Assembly (NCBI RefSeq): GCF_030652775.1
Contig: NZ_JAUSPS010000045.1
Coordinates: 1 to 58,700 of the forward strand
Length of the DNA: 58,700 nucleotides
From: Acetobacterium sp.
GTDB taxonomy: Bacteria > Bacillota > Clostridia > Eubacteriales > Eubacteriaceae
Direction: 5' to 3'
In this document: positions 22,356 to 31,755 of the stretch, in pieces
How the letters are laid out: each line of letters begins with the position of its first letter
Position numbering within the stretch: the stretch's first letter is position 1
Notes under the pieces: generated by a model
The model's database searches: none
What the model was told of the DNA's origin: nothing
The model's input: only the letters and a program-made list of their open reading frames with translations
Position numbers and translations under genes: made by a program

Positions 22356-24626
22356 TTATTTGTCGTCTTCGCTGTCTTCGAAAGTAAGACCGCTGAACAT
22401 ATCAGCAAATGCATCCCCAAGGGTTACATTGGCGGTTTCTTCGTAAACTGTTTTATTACGATTGTTGTTGCTGTTATGGTTTTGCTGTGGTCGACGATTT
22501 CTATCGCCGCCTCCGTAGTTACTGGTTCTGTCGCGATCGCCAGATCCGGCGTTGCTACTGCTGCTGTTGCTGCTACTTCTTTGTGTTGGAGCAGGACGAG
22601 CGGGAGCTTCTTCGGTTGCTTTTTTACTTAAGCTGATTTTTTCTTTTTCGGGATTAATGCCGATGATTTTTACAGTTAACACATCACCAGTGTTTAAAAC
22701 TGACGCAACGGACTCAACCCGGTTATAGCTGATTTCAGAAACGTGAATTAAACCTTCAACGCCTGGAATCACTTCAGCAAAGGCACCAAAGTCTAAAATA
22801 TTAGTGATGGTAACTTCTACTTCATCATCAACATTATATTTAGCAATGAAATCATCCCAAGGACGATCCATTAATGCTTTTACGCTTAATTTAATTTTTT
22901 TGTCTTCTTCATTTTTAGCGATAACCTTAGCTTCAATTTCCTGGCCTTTTTCGACAATATCTTTAGGCTCATTAATTTTTTCCCAGGTCAGGTCTGAACG
23001 ATGAACAAAACCATCAATTCCGTCAAGATCAACAAAGATTCCGAAATTAGTAATGGTTTTAACCACCCCTTTAACGACATCATCCACGTTTAATTCATCA
23101 AAACGTTTGTCTTTCATTTCTTTAACTTGTTCCCGACGTTCTTTCATATCTTTTTCAAGAATAATTTTCTGTGAAAGAATCGCTCGACGTCGTTTTGGGT
23201 TATAATCAATAATGATCCCCTTAACTTTTTCGCCAATCAGGGTGTTTAAGTCTTTAACGTAACGAACATGATATTGTGAAGCTGGCATATAAATATCAGT
23301 AAATCCGATATCAACAATTAAACCATTTCCAGAAATATCTTTGATTGTTCCTTCCAAGATCGTTTTATTATCAAAGGCGTCACTTAACTGTTTTTGTACG
23401 AGACGGTTATCATATTTGATTTTTGAAAGTTTTACATTTCCAGAACCTTCATTTAAATCAGTTACGATACACCAAACTTTGTCTCCTAATTGTACAAGTT
23501 CAGATAATACCTCATCGCTTCTCCATGTGAAATCATTCTTTTTGATGATACCATCTGCTTTGTAGCCAATGTTTAAGATCACTTCATCTTCAGCAATGTG
23601 AATAACTTCGCCTTCGATTTCAGCACCCCGACGAATTGTTTTTAATGACTCTTCAATTTCTGCAGCGAAATCGAAATTAGCATCATCATATTCGTCTTTT
23701 TCAATGGTTTCCACCACTTCCTCAACTACAACAGTTGGCTGTTCTTCAGTCGTCACTTCTACGACCACGTTTTCCTCAGCAATTTTGTTTTGCTCTTCCA
23801 TACCTTCCAATACCTCCTTAACGATCCAATCCGGTGTTGATGCCCCTGCCGTAATTCCTATCTTTTGATATTTCATTACTTCAGCGAGATCTAAGTCCCG
23901 AATGGTTTCTATGTGACAAGTTTTTGCGCAATACGATTTACAGATATCCGCCAGTTTTTGTGTGTTCGAACTGTGGTATCCACCGATTACGATCATATAT
24001 TCTACTTCTTTTGCAGTTTTCGCTGCCGCTGCTTGTCTTTCAGCGGTGGCACTGCAAATAGTATTAAATATAACTACTTCATTGACTCTTGACCTGATCG
24101 CATCACAAATTTCATTGAATCTGGATTCGATGATGGTGGTCTGAGCCACAATACATATTCTATCATAACTTTCAATATTTTCCAACTGATTTATGTCACT
24201 AATTATTAAAGCTTTATCCTGGCACCAGCCATTTGCACCAATAACCTCCGGATGATCCTTATTTCCCACGATGACAATCTGATACCCGGTAGCATCATAG
24301 CTTTCCACTTTTTTTTGAACGGCCCGAACAAAGGGGCAGGTGGCATTAATGATCGGGAGGCCTTTCCCTTTAATCGTTTCAATAATTTTCTTGCCGACCC
24401 CATGGGAACGAAGGATAATACAGCCGGTTTCTAAACCATTCACCTCGTCGTCTGTAATTATGACGACTCCCTGATCGGCCAGGCGCATCGTTTCCTGGGT
24501 GTTATGACTGATCGGACCTAAGGTATATATTTTTTCCTGACCGGATTCGATGGTTTCCCGAACCATTTTCATGGCATTTTCGATGCCAAAGCAATAGCCA
24601 GCCTTCTCCGCTATAATTATTTCCAT
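22356..24626 (-). CDS. ispH: Fused IspH (HMBPP reductase) and ribosomal protein S1
   Basis: This 756-residue fusion has residues 1-280 as IspH/LytB, the last MEP-pathway enzyme, with its 4Fe-4S cysteines in AGYCFGIENAM (C12), NATCPFVRAVQ (about 95) and NTICSATAERQ (about 193). An acidic linker (about 285-325) leads to four S1 RNA-binding repeats: GEVIHIAEDEVILNIG, GTIKDISGNGLIVDIG, GVVKTITNFGIFVDL and VTITNILDFGAFAEV. The tail is Asn/Arg/Gly-rich and flexible. This fusion is known in many Clostridia; why an isoprenoid enzyme and S1 are joined is unexplained. The stop of plsC is 7 bases before its start. Confidence 0.95.
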   Translation of the reverse strand: MEIIIAEKAGYCFGIENAMKMVRETIESGQEKIYTLGPISHNTQETMRLADQGVVIITDDEVNGLETGCIILRSHGVGKKIIETIKGKGLPIINATCPFVRAVQKKVESYDATGYQIVIVGNKDHPEVIGANGWCQDKALIISDINQLENIESYDRICIVAQTTIIESRFNEICDAIRSRVNEVVIFNTICSATAERQAAAAKTAKEVEYMIVIGGYHSSNTQKLADICKSYCAKTCHIETIRDLDLAEVMKYQKIGITAGASTPDWIVKEVLEGMEEQNKIAEENVVVEVTTEEQPTVVVEEVVETIEKDEYDDANFDFAAEIEESLKTIRRGAEIEGEVIHIAEDEVILNIGYKADGIIKKNDFTWRSDEVLSELVQLGDKVWCIVTDLNEGSGNVKLSKIKYDNRLVQKQLSDAFDNKTILEGTIKDISGNGLIVDIGFTDIYMPASQYHVRYVKDLNTLIGEKVKGIIIDYNPKRRRAILSQKIILEKDMKERREQVKEMKDKRFDELNVDDVVKGVVKTITNFGIFVDLDGIDGFVHRSDLTWEKINEPKDIVEKGQEIEAKVIAKNEEDKKIKLSVKALMDRPWDDFIAKYNVDDEVEVTITNILDFGAFAEVIPGVEGLIHVSEISYNRVESVASVLNTGDVLTVKIIGINPEKEKISLSKKATEEAPARPAPTQRSSSNSSSSNAGSGDRDRTSNYGGGDRNRRPQQNHNSNNNRNKTVYEETANVTLGDAFADMFSGLTFEDSEDDK

Positions 24627-24633
24627 GTTAACC

Positions 24634-25215
24634 TCAAGTCAATTCCAATCCATAGACAGCATCCATGATTTTTTCACTTAACTGCCGGGTTTCTTCGTCA
24701 GATAGTTTTCTGCCATAATACTCTTCCAGATAAACCGGCTTACCAATAATAATTTCGATTTTGCTTCGGAAGCTGTATTTTCCTTTAATCCGTACCGGAA
24801 TAATCGGCGATTTTGTCTTGATGGCAAAGACTACAAAACCGCTGGCCGGCGGAGTCCGGTCTTCCGGATTAACCCGATGCCCTTCCGGAAATATCCCCAG
24901 AATTTTGTCTTCCTTTAGAATTCTTAAGGATGTCTTGATGGTTTCCACTCCCACCTTTTCCCGATTAACCGGAAAAGCGTTGACCTTTTTGAAAAACCAG
25001 CGTAAAAGCGGATTATTAAACAGCTCCGCCTTGGCCATATAATGAATTTCCCGGGGGGTTGTAAATGAAATCACCACCGGATCAATATTGCTGATGTGAT
25101 TAGGACAGATCAGTGCTCCGCCATGCTCCGGGATGTTCTCTTTGCCAATAATTGTGATCCGAAAGAGCATCAAACTGAGCAGATAGGTTAAAAAACGGCC
25201 GATTTTATAAATCAT
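24634..25215 (-). CDS. plsC: 1-acyl-sn-glycerol-3-phosphate acyltransferase
   Basis: This 193-residue membrane-associated acyltransferase has the PlsC blocks: CPNHISNIDPVV (HX4D catalytic motif, here NHISNID), AFPVNREKVG, and GIFPEGHRVNPED (glycerol-phosphate binding). It adds the second acyl chain to make phosphatidate. A hydrophobic N-terminus anchors it. It overlaps the cmk stop by four bases and precedes ispH-rpsA, a cmk-plsC-ispH-rpsA order typical of clostridia. Confidence 0.93.
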   Translation of the reverse strand: MIYKIGRFLTYLLSLMLFRITIIGKENIPEHGGALICPNHISNIDPVVISFTTPREIHYMAKAELFNNPLLRWFFKKVNAFPVNREKVGVETIKTSLRILKEDKILGIFPEGHRVNPEDRTPPASGFVVFAIKTKSPIIPVRIKGKYSFRSKIEIIIGKPVYLEEYYGRKLSDEETRQLSEKIMDAVYGLELT

Positions 25216-25865
25216 CGGTGCGCCTCGTCAATATGCAATTTCATTTCTTCGTAAACTTCTTCAATACTCTTTCCGGTTGTATCAATGACAATAGCGTCCG
25301 CTACCTGGATCAATGGTCCTTCTGATCGGTTTCGGTCATTAGTATCGCGATTTTCAATATCATTTTTTATTTCTTCCAGGGTTTTGCCGTTTCCTTTTTC
25401 ATCCAGTTCTTTTTTTCTTCGTTGTGCCCGTTCCCGAACGTCGGCATCCAGAAAAAATTTTAGTTCAGCATCTGGTAATACTACGGAACCGATGTCTCTG
25501 CCATCCATGACCACCGCATGATCTTTAGCATATTCCCGCTGCTGCGCAACTAACAGCTCCCGGACTTCTTTGATCCTGGCCACATCGGAGGTATGCCGGG
25601 AAACCAGGGGGGTTCGTATTTCTCTGGTAACGTCTTGATCATTGCAAAACACCTGATCGTCTTCAAATCGAATCACGGTTGCCCGGGCAATTCTGACAAT
25701 ATCTGCTTCATTATCAAAATGATCACCAATCTGATTTAAAACGCAATGGGCAATACAACGATACATGGCACCCGTATCGAGATAGGTCATTCTATAGGTT
25801 GCTGCTATTTTTTTTGCTATGGTACTTTTTCCTGCCCCAGCAGGACCATCAATGGCAATTTGCAT
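25212..25865 (-). CDS. cmk: (d)CMP kinase
   Basis: This 217-residue kinase has a P-loop GPAGAGKST at residues 7-15, TYLDTGAMYRCIA, the CMP-binding VMDGRDIGSVVLPDAELKFF-type region, and SEGPLIQVADAIVIDTTGKS at the end. It phosphorylates CMP and dCMP for nucleotide supply. The start at 25865 has GGGAG six bases upstream; the longer frame adds 11 residues within the upstream gene's tail region and is not used. Confidence 0.95.
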   Translation of the reverse strand: MQIAIDGPAGAGKSTIAKKIAATYRMTYLDTGAMYRCIAHCVLNQIGDHFDNEADIVRIARATVIRFEDDQVFCNDQDVTREIRTPLVSRHTSDVARIKEVRELLVAQQREYAKDHAVVMDGRDIGSVVLPDAELKFFLDADVRERAQRRKKELDEKGNGKTLEEIKNDIENRDTNDRNRSEGPLIQVADAIVIDTTGKSIEEVYEEMKLHIDEAHR

Positions 25866-25898
25866 CTTACTCTCCCTCATCCAACTTCTTACAAACAA

Positions 25899-27134
25899 TT
25901 ACTTTACCGAGTTCCCGGCCAGCCAGCCGGTAGATACGGCAATTTGGATATTATAGCCACCCGTCAGGGCATCCACATCCAACATCTCCCCAGCGATATA
26001 AAGATTGCTAATCAGTTTTGATTCCATCGTCCCCGGATCTACTTCTTTTACATTCACACCGCCAACGGTGATGATGGCTTCGGTAAAATCTCGTAGTCCG
26101 GCAATGCCAATCTCTAACTGTTTAAAACACGCCACCAGCTTTTTTCGCTGCTCTTTGGTAATCTGATTGACCTTGGCGTTCGGGTCAATTCCAGACAAGG
26201 TTACCATCACCGGAATCATTTTGGATGGCAATAAATCCCCCAGAGCGTTCCCAAAATCCTTATTTTGATATTTAAGGAAGTCCCGTTGAATCCGGGCATC
26301 CATTTGTTCCATACTTAACGCCGGTTTTAAATCCAATTCCAGACTAAAATCCTTTGTATTTCCGATCATATAAGAGCTCAATGATAAAACCAGCGGTCCG
26401 GATATACCAAAATGGGTGAACAGCATCTCACCCAACATTGACTTGACCTTCTTTTGTCCCTTGAGTGTTTTCTCAGACAGGGTTAAGGCCACATTTTTAA
26501 GTGCCAGCCCCTGCAGATCTCGGGGCCAGTCTTCTTTGGTATTGACTGGTACCAGACCCGGCGCCAGGGGCGTGATCTGATGACCGCAATTTTTTAAAAT
26601 CTTAAAAAAGTTACCATCCGAACCGGTTGATGGATAACTTTTCCCGCCGCTTGCCAGGATCACTGCATCATACTTCCTGATTTCGCCGTTTTCAAAGATA
26701 ATTCCATTAATGATATTATTACTAATCGAAAGATCGGTTATTTTCGTATTTAAATGAACCTGGCAGCGATTGTGTTTCAATGCCGTTTTAAAACCATTGA
26801 TCACATCGCTGGATTTATCCGAGACCGGAAAAACCCGATCTCCCCGTTCGGTTTTTAAGGGTACCCCGTTTTTTTCCAGAAAGGCCATAAAATCCGTATT
26901 TGTGTACGAATATAAGGCACTGTACATAAAGCTGTGATTATGGACAATGCTGTCAAAGTAATCACCGATGTCAACGGCATTAGTCAGATTGCAACGACCC
27001 TTTCCGGTGATGTACAGTTTTTTTCCCAGCTTTTCGTTACTTTCGAACAAATCAACCTGATGTCCCTTTTCGCCAGCCGCCACCGCCGCCATCATGCCGC
27101 CGGGACCGCCTCCAATTACTGCTATTCTACTCAT
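25899..27134 (-). CDS. HI0933/YhiN-family flavoprotein (NAD(P)/FAD-dependent oxidoreductase)
   Basis: This 411-residue protein begins with a Rossmann dinucleotide motif, IGGGPGGMMAAVAAGEKG, and GKKLYITGKGRCNLTNA, and ends with ITVGGVNVKEVDPGTMESKL and the FAD-contacting GYNIQIAVSTGWLAG. The HI0933 family contains BaiN-like reductases, but most members are uncharacterised, so the substrate should be left open. It lies between an RpiR-type regulator and cmk, with the regulator start three bases upstream. Confidence 0.85.
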   Translation of the reverse strand: MSRIAVIGGGPGGMMAAVAAGEKGHQVDLFESNEKLGKKLYITGKGRCNLTNAVDIGDYFDSIVHNHSFMYSALYSYTNTDFMAFLEKNGVPLKTERGDRVFPVSDKSSDVINGFKTALKHNRCQVHLNTKITDLSISNNIINGIIFENGEIRKYDAVILASGGKSYPSTGSDGNFFKILKNCGHQITPLAPGLVPVNTKEDWPRDLQGLALKNVALTLSEKTLKGQKKVKSMLGEMLFTHFGISGPLVLSLSSYMIGNTKDFSLELDLKPALSMEQMDARIQRDFLKYQNKDFGNALGDLLPSKMIPVMVTLSGIDPNAKVNQITKEQRKKLVACFKQLEIGIAGLRDFTEAIITVGGVNVKEVDPGTMESKLISNLYIAGEMLDVDALTGGYNIQIAVSTGWLAGNSVK

Positions 27135-27137
27135 TGA

Positions 27138-28061
27138 TTATTCTTTGTCCTTTCGCGAACTATTTTCCAATTCATCGCCAGTATAGATATAATGTTCTCG
27201 CCATATTTCTTCAAGTTCATTAAAGGTTTCTTTTGTTTTTCCGATATTTCGTAGCCCCACCGAAATCACCAGAGCGTTGATTAACGAAAGCGGTGCCACC
27301 AACGAATCCACAAATGAATAAACATTGCTTTTGGCAATCAGCCGATGTTGGGTAAAGACATTAATCGGAGCATTTTCATTGTCCGAGATCGTAATAATTT
27401 TTACCCCTTTATTTTTTAAAAATTCAACCGCTTCATAGGTCTTTTGGGCATAACGGGGAAAACTGATGGCGATGACCACATCTTCTTCATTGACCCGGAT
27501 TAAATGCTCATAGATATCGGATACCCCATAATTGACCACCCGGACATTATCCAGAATCAGATTGAGATAATAACCCAGATGCTCCGTTAACAGGGTGGTG
27601 GTGCGAAAGCCGATGATAACCACTTTGCGAGCACCCAAGATCAAGTCAATACAGGATTTGAAAATCTCATAGTCAAATTCCTCAAAGGTAGCGTTGATAT
27701 TTGACAAATCTGACTTCAGAACATTATGCACCGTTTCCTGCAAGGCTTTTTCTTTTTGCTCGTTTCGCAAGGTCATATCAATTCGCTCAATCGTTGTCAG
27801 CTTACTGTTGATTTCATTTTTTATCGCCCGCCGGAATTCCGGGTAGCCTTCATAGCCCAAGGTAACCGAAAAACGAACCACGGTTGCTTCGCTAACGCCA
27901 ACACTTTTGGCTACCGTCACCGCCGACATTTCAGCAACGCGTTCATAATGACTCAGCATATAGTCAGCAATCAGTTTATGGGATTTGCTCAATTTTGCAT
28001 AACGCTTCTTAATTGCTGAAAAAATATCTCGGCATTCTTTTACACTTGAAACGTCTTTCAT
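27138..28061 (-). CDS. MurR/RpiR-family transcriptional regulator
   Basis: This 307-residue regulator has an N-terminal HTH_6 domain (YAKLSKSHKLIADYMLSHYE, VAKSVGVSEATVVRFSVTLGY) and a C-terminal SIS sugar-phosphate sensing domain (ARKVVIIGFRTTTLLTEHLG, VVIAISFPRYAQKTYEAVEF). Such proteins respond to phosphosugars. No sugar gene is next to it, so the target is unknown. The start at 28061 follows GAGGT by five bases; the longer frame would run 52 residues into the upstream methyltransferase gene. Confidence 0.88.
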   Translation of the reverse strand: MKDVSSVKECRDIFSAIKKRYAKLSKSHKLIADYMLSHYERVAEMSAVTVAKSVGVSEATVVRFSVTLGYEGYPEFRRAIKNEINSKLTTIERIDMTLRNEQKEKALQETVHNVLKSDLSNINATFEEFDYEIFKSCIDLILGARKVVIIGFRTTTLLTEHLGYYLNLILDNVRVVNYGVSDIYEHLIRVNEEDVVIAISFPRYAQKTYEAVEFLKNKGVKIITISDNENAPINVFTQHRLIAKSNVYSFVDSLVAPLSLINALVISVGLRNIGKTKETFNELEEIWREHYIYTGDELENSSRKDKE

Positions 28062-28063
28062 AT

Positions 28064-28645
28064 CTACCTCGTTCTCTGGATCATGACCAGTGTGGGCGGC
28101 GCTTGGCGATTCAAGGTCCGAAAATGATGAGCCACAAAAGGCGATTCCAGAGCCTCGCACCAGCGAATCACGGCCTGCGCTTCGGCACATCCGCTGGGGT
28201 GCCCGGGATAGAGGCACAGCGTTATTAATCCGCCGGGTGCCAATAAGGATAATGCCCCCTCCAGTGCAACCATGGTTGTTTCAAGCTGGGTGGTGATGGT
28301 CTGATCACCGCCGGGAAAATAGCCCAGGTTAAACATAATCGCTTTGACCGCTTGTTCCCCAATTGCGGCCGCCTTTAATGTAGTTACCATCAATTCGTGA
28401 CTTTGCTGAATCAAGGTAACCTGGTCGGCACATCCACTTTTTTCGAGGGTATCTTTAGTGTGTTGCAACGCTGCCGCCTGGATATCAAAGGCAAAAACCC
28501 GACCAGTTTCCCCTACACATTGGCAGAGAAAGAGGGTTTCCTGACCCGTTCCGGCAGTAGCATCGACAACAATATCGCCGCATTCAAGCACTGGTCTCAA
28601 AAAATTCCAGGCCAGCTCGGTAACCCGCAATGGTTTATTTTTCAC
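28064..28645 (-). CDS. mnmM: tRNA wobble-uridine methyltransferase MnmM (YtqB-like)
   Basis: This is a class I methyltransferase of the YtqB family: SAM motif VVDATAGTGQETLFL, acidic AFDIQAAAL, NLGYFPGGD (a family hallmark), and LLAPGGLITLCLYPGHPSG. YtqB/MnmM methylates nm5s2U to mnm5s2U at tRNA position 34. The start is uncertain: TTG at 28681 opens the longest frame, but the GTG at 28645 gives a better-fitting N-terminus and a smaller overlap with the upstream gene, so I used it. Confidence 0.82.
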   Translation of the reverse strand: MKNKPLRVTELAWNFLRPVLECGDIVVDATAGTGQETLFLCQCVGETGRVFAFDIQAAALQHTKDTLEKSGCADQVTLIQQSHELMVTTLKAAAIGEQAVKAIMFNLGYFPGGDQTITTQLETTMVALEGALSLLAPGGLITLCLYPGHPSGCAEAQAVIRWCEALESPFVAHHFRTLNRQAPPTLVMIQRTR

Positions 28646-29033
28646 TGCAGCCTGCACAGGGCTTGAAAAACTCTCCAACAAAAGCCCGATGGATCAGTAA
28701 ATCCCCTGCTTCGGTAAAATCATGGTCTTTAAAATATGCTGCAAATTCACCGGTGGCGCCCTTAACCGACAGGGCCGTACACCCTTCTTCAGCCATTTTA
28801 TAAAGTAGAGTTCGGATAATTCCATCAAAAACAGCCATCGCCTGATCACCCTGGATGGTCATGATCATCTCGTAAATATCAACCTGTTCTTCCCCATAAA
28901 AAAAACGAACTGCGCCGAGGATTTCCGACTTGGCCGTATCCTCGGCCACAATATATAAATCCCGTTCTTTTTCTTTTTCTGGAAACAATGCCTGAATTTG
29001 ACTAAACGCTCTTGGAAATCCTATTTTTACCAT
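28635..29033 (-). CDS. Conserved small protein, GNAT-like, with CxxC tail
   Basis: I do not recognise this 132-residue protein with certainty. Alternating strands and helices (LYIVAEDTAKSEILGAVRFFYGEEQVDIYEM, then a helix with IIRTLLYKMAEEGCTALSV, then FKDHDFTEAGDLLIHR) resemble a short GNAT acetyltransferase fold. The last residues, FFKPCAGCSEK, hold a CxxC that could bind a metal. It overlaps rluB by one base at its start and mnmM at its end, so it is translationally embedded between two RNA-modification genes, which hints at a role in translation or RNA modification. Confidence 0.65.
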   Translation of the reverse strand: MVKIGFPRAFSQIQALFPEKEKERDLYIVAEDTAKSEILGAVRFFYGEEQVDIYEMIMTIQGDQAMAVFDGIIRTLLYKMAEEGCTALSVKGATGEFAAYFKDHDFTEAGDLLIHRAFVGEFFKPCAGCSEK

Positions 29034-29737
29034 TAATTTTCTCCTTTTAAATAAGTAATTTCGTCATTATTTAAATATCGCCATTCACCAGGTTTCAAGT
29101 TACCCATGGTCAAGTCTCCGACAGCCACCCGTTTTAAATCAATAATCGGGTGACCCATGGCGGCACACATTTTTCGGATCTGTCTTTTTTTTCCTTCATG
29201 AATCCGCATTTCCAGCAAACTGGTATTCTGATTCACTTTTAAAATCTTAATGGTTGCCGGGGCGGTGCGGTAATCCTCTATCGCCATGCCATGACTAAAC
29301 GACTCCAGACTGTTTTTATCCGGGCAACCCTTGACCAGACCCACATAGGTCTTGCCAAACTCGTGGCTGGGATGAGTCAGATAGAAGGTTAGATCGCCGT
29401 CATTTGTCAATAACAGCAGCCCTTCAGTATCCATATCCAATCGCCCCACGGTGTAAAGGCGTTCTTTAATCGGCACCAGATCCAACACCCGCTGACGGCC
29501 ATGGGTGTCTGCGGAAGTTGATAAGACCCCTTTGGGTTTATTAACCATGATATAGATTTTTGCCGCTGTATTTAATTTTTTTCCCGCGACGATAATCTCA
29601 TCTTTTTGCGGATCAACCGGGAAACCTGGTTCACGGATGGTGACGCCATTGACCTGGACCAGTCCTTTTTGAATCATTTCCTCAGATTTTCTCCGGGAAG
29701 CAACCCCGCATTGAGCCATATATTTTTGAATTCTCAC
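29033..29737 (-). CDS. rluB: Pseudouridine synthase RluB/RsuA family
   Basis: This 234-residue enzyme begins with an S4 RNA-binding domain (MRIQKYMAQCGVASRRKSEE), followed by the catalytic core with GRLDMDTEGLLLLTNDGDL (catalytic Asp) and IHEGKKRQIRKMCAAMGHP. It converts uridine to pseudouridine in 23S (RluB) or 16S (RsuA) rRNA; the neighbouring scpAB genes favour RluB, as in Bacillus. It overlaps scpB by four bases. Confidence 0.92.
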   Translation of the reverse strand: MRIQKYMAQCGVASRRKSEEMIQKGLVQVNGVTIREPGFPVDPQKDEIIVAGKKLNTAAKIYIMVNKPKGVLSTSADTHGRQRVLDLVPIKERLYTVGRLDMDTEGLLLLTNDGDLTFYLTHPSHEFGKTYVGLVKGCPDKNSLESFSHGMAIEDYRTAPATIKILKVNQNTSLLEMRIHEGKKRQIRKMCAAMGHPIIDLKRVAVGDLTMGNLKPGEWRYLNNDEITYLKGEN

Positions 29738-30384
29738 TGCGCCGCCTCCAGAATCCGGGCATCGCCCATGGTTTTTTCCAGCATTCCTGCCAGCAACTCT
29801 TCGCTGGATGCCTCATTGCTTTCCGACTCACGCTTGAGCAATTCCAGATCAAAGCTTTCCTGTTTTCCCTGCGAAAAAACTTCAAATTCCGGAATCTCTT
29901 TAAGACTGGTAAAACCCATGGTTTTCAGAAAAGCATGGGTCGTTTTATAAAGAATCGGTCGCCCCGGAGCTTCCAGCCGACCTCCATCGCAAATCAGTCC
30001 CCGATCCAGCAAGCGCTGAATCGCACTACTGGAGCTGACCCCTCGCAGTTCATCAACGGCCAGCCGGGTAACGGGCTGACGATAGGCAATAATCGCCAGA
30101 GTTTCCAGGGCGGCCCGCGATAAACCGGCTTTTTCCTGATGTCTGGTAATTTCTTTGATATAGCCATAATAGTCGGGTTTTGTCGAAAGCTGATAGGTAT
30201 CCTTGATCTGAACCAGACGAAGGCCTCTTGCTTTTGATTGATAATCCTGTTTAAGTATTTCCATGGCAAATTGTACTTCCGGCACCGGTTTATCCAGGCA
30301 TCGACACAATTCCGTCATCGAAACCCCATCTCCAGCCCCAAAAAGAATGCCTTCGATGATGCCCGCCAGTTCATCACTGTTCAT
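29734..30384 (-). CDS. scpB: Segregation and condensation protein B
   Basis: This 216-residue protein with two winged-helix domains has ELAGIIEGILFGAGDGVSM at the N-terminus and AALETLAIIAYRQPVTRLAVDELRGVSSSSAIQRLLDRGLI centrally, the ScpB signature in pieces. It joins ScpA and Smc in the condensin complex. The start at 30384 follows GGAGGTGGAGAACA; the longer frame is antisense-free but lies inside scpA. The overlap with scpA (11 bases) suggests coupled translation. Confidence 0.93.
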   Translation of the reverse strand: MNSDELAGIIEGILFGAGDGVSMTELCRCLDKPVPEVQFAMEILKQDYQSKARGLRLVQIKDTYQLSTKPDYYGYIKEITRHQEKAGLSRAALETLAIIAYRQPVTRLAVDELRGVSSSSAIQRLLDRGLICDGGRLEAPGRPILYKTTHAFLKTMGFTSLKEIPEFEVFSQGKQESFDLELLKRESESNEASSEELLAGMLEKTMGDARILEAAQ

Positions 30385-31111
30385 TGTTCTCCACCTCCCT
30401 GTGAATCTGAAAATCAATAAATACCCGATTTTGAAGTAGTCGCAAACCGCTGGTTTTAACCATTTCAAGCAGCGACAGCAAGGTTACCACCACCTCTTCC
30501 CGGGAAATATCCGGGTGGAGCAGCTCTGAAAAGCTGACCCCCGCTGCTCCCGCCTGAATCAGGACATCGGTTATTTCGGCGATTTTTTCTTCAATACTGA
30601 ATAATTCCCGGATAATCTTCTGGGGCGGGGCGATGGCCTCCAACTCCTCTTCTTTTTGAAATAACAGCCGTTTAAAGCATTGTTCCAGGGAATAGGGATC
30701 AATGACCAGCGGTACCGCTTCAGTATTTTGGGGGATATACTCAGGATCTCGATAAATAGCACCAAGTTCGACCTGTTCCCGTGTTTGCAAATAGCGGCTG
30801 ATCTCTTTAAAGATCTTATATTCGACCAATTGCCGAACCAGTCTGGCCTGCAAATCTTCAGGGTCTTCCTGTTCCGCTTCATTTTTGGGCAGCAACGCTT
30901 TGGCCTTTATTTCCAGCAGTCTGGCGGCCATGACAATAAACTCACTGGCCACATCCATATCCATGTCCTGCCAGGTCCGAATCTGCAATAAATATTGATT
31001 GGTGATCGTTGCAATGGGAATATCGCAAATATCGATCTTGTTTTTCTGGATCAGATTGATTAACAGATCCAGGGGGCCTTCAAAGGTTTCCAGACACACT
31101 GCATATGCCAT
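30374..31111 (-). CDS. scpA: Segregation and condensation protein A
   Basis: This 245-residue kleisin has the N-terminal Smc-binding block FEGPLDLLINLIQKNKIDI and IPIATITNQYLLQI, a helical middle (EFIVMAARLLEIKAKALLP), an acidic linker, and a C-terminal winged helix (EVVVTLLSLLEMVKTSGL). It bridges the two Smc heads and recruits ScpB. The stop of the upstream M50 protease gene is two bases before its start. Confidence 0.93.
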   Translation of the reverse strand: MAYAVCLETFEGPLDLLINLIQKNKIDICDIPIATITNQYLLQIRTWQDMDMDVASEFIVMAARLLEIKAKALLPKNEAEQEDPEDLQARLVRQLVEYKIFKEISRYLQTREQVELGAIYRDPEYIPQNTEAVPLVIDPYSLEQCFKRLLFQKEEELEAIAPPQKIIRELFSIEEKIAEITDVLIQAGAAGVSFSELLHPDISREEVVVTLLSLLEMVKTSGLRLLQNRVFIDFQIHREVENNEQ

Positions 31112-31113
31112 AA

Positions 31114-31755
31114 TCAGGACCAGATCAGATTGAAAATTGGCAAAAGTATTGCAAAAAACAGGCTCGATACTCCATTAATGACGGGGTTGATAATCATTCC
31201 CAACAGACCGGTAAAAGCCAGTACAAAAATCGCGATCATGCCGTAGCGCTGATATTTATAATAAGTCATCAGTGCTTTGGGCGGTAAAAACAAGACCAGA
31301 ATCTGGGATCCGTCCAGCGGCGGAATGGGAATAATATTAAAGACCGCAAACATAATATTGTAAATATAAATATACTGCAACACCATCATCAACACTTCAT
31401 TGTTCAAAGGTACCACCGCAAGATAGGCAGCCATTCCAAAGAATGCCAGTAGCAGATTGGTAAGAACCCCAGCCAGGGACACCACAATCATCCCCTTTTT
31501 CCGATCTTTGAAATTTCCGGGATTTACCGGCACCGGTTTGGCCCAGCCAAAGCGGAATAACAGCATCGATATAAAACCCAGCGGATCAATGTGCTTCAGG
31601 GGGTTTAAGGTTAAACGCCCGGCATTTTTCGGGGTTGGATCCCCCATTGAATCAGCGGCGTAACCATGAGCCATTTCGTGAAAACTGATTGCGATCAATA
31701 TTCCTGGAAGGCTCAATAGTAAATTATAAAAATAGTCCGGTGTAAAATTAAACAT
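31114..31755 (-). CDS. Site-2 protease family (M50) membrane metalloprotease
   Basis: This 213-residue membrane protein with about six helices has the zinc motif ISFHEMAHGYAAD (HExxH, near residue 25) and the second metal ligand in NIIPIPPLDGSQIL near residue 145 (NxxPxPPLDG). It is the short, PDZ-free group close to YwhC/stage IV sporulation protease relatives. Substrate unknown. Position ahead of scpA is common in clostridia, so it may just be a syntenic neighbour. Confidence 0.9.
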   Translation of the reverse strand: MFNFTPDYFYNLLLSLPGILIAISFHEMAHGYAADSMGDPTPKNAGRLTLNPLKHIDPLGFISMLLFRFGWAKPVPVNPGNFKDRKKGMIVVSLAGVLTNLLLAFFGMAAYLAVVPLNNEVLMMVLQYIYIYNIMFAVFNIIPIPPLDGSQILVLFLPPKALMTYYKYQRYGMIAIFVLAFTGLLGMIINPVINGVSSLFFAILLPIFNLIWS

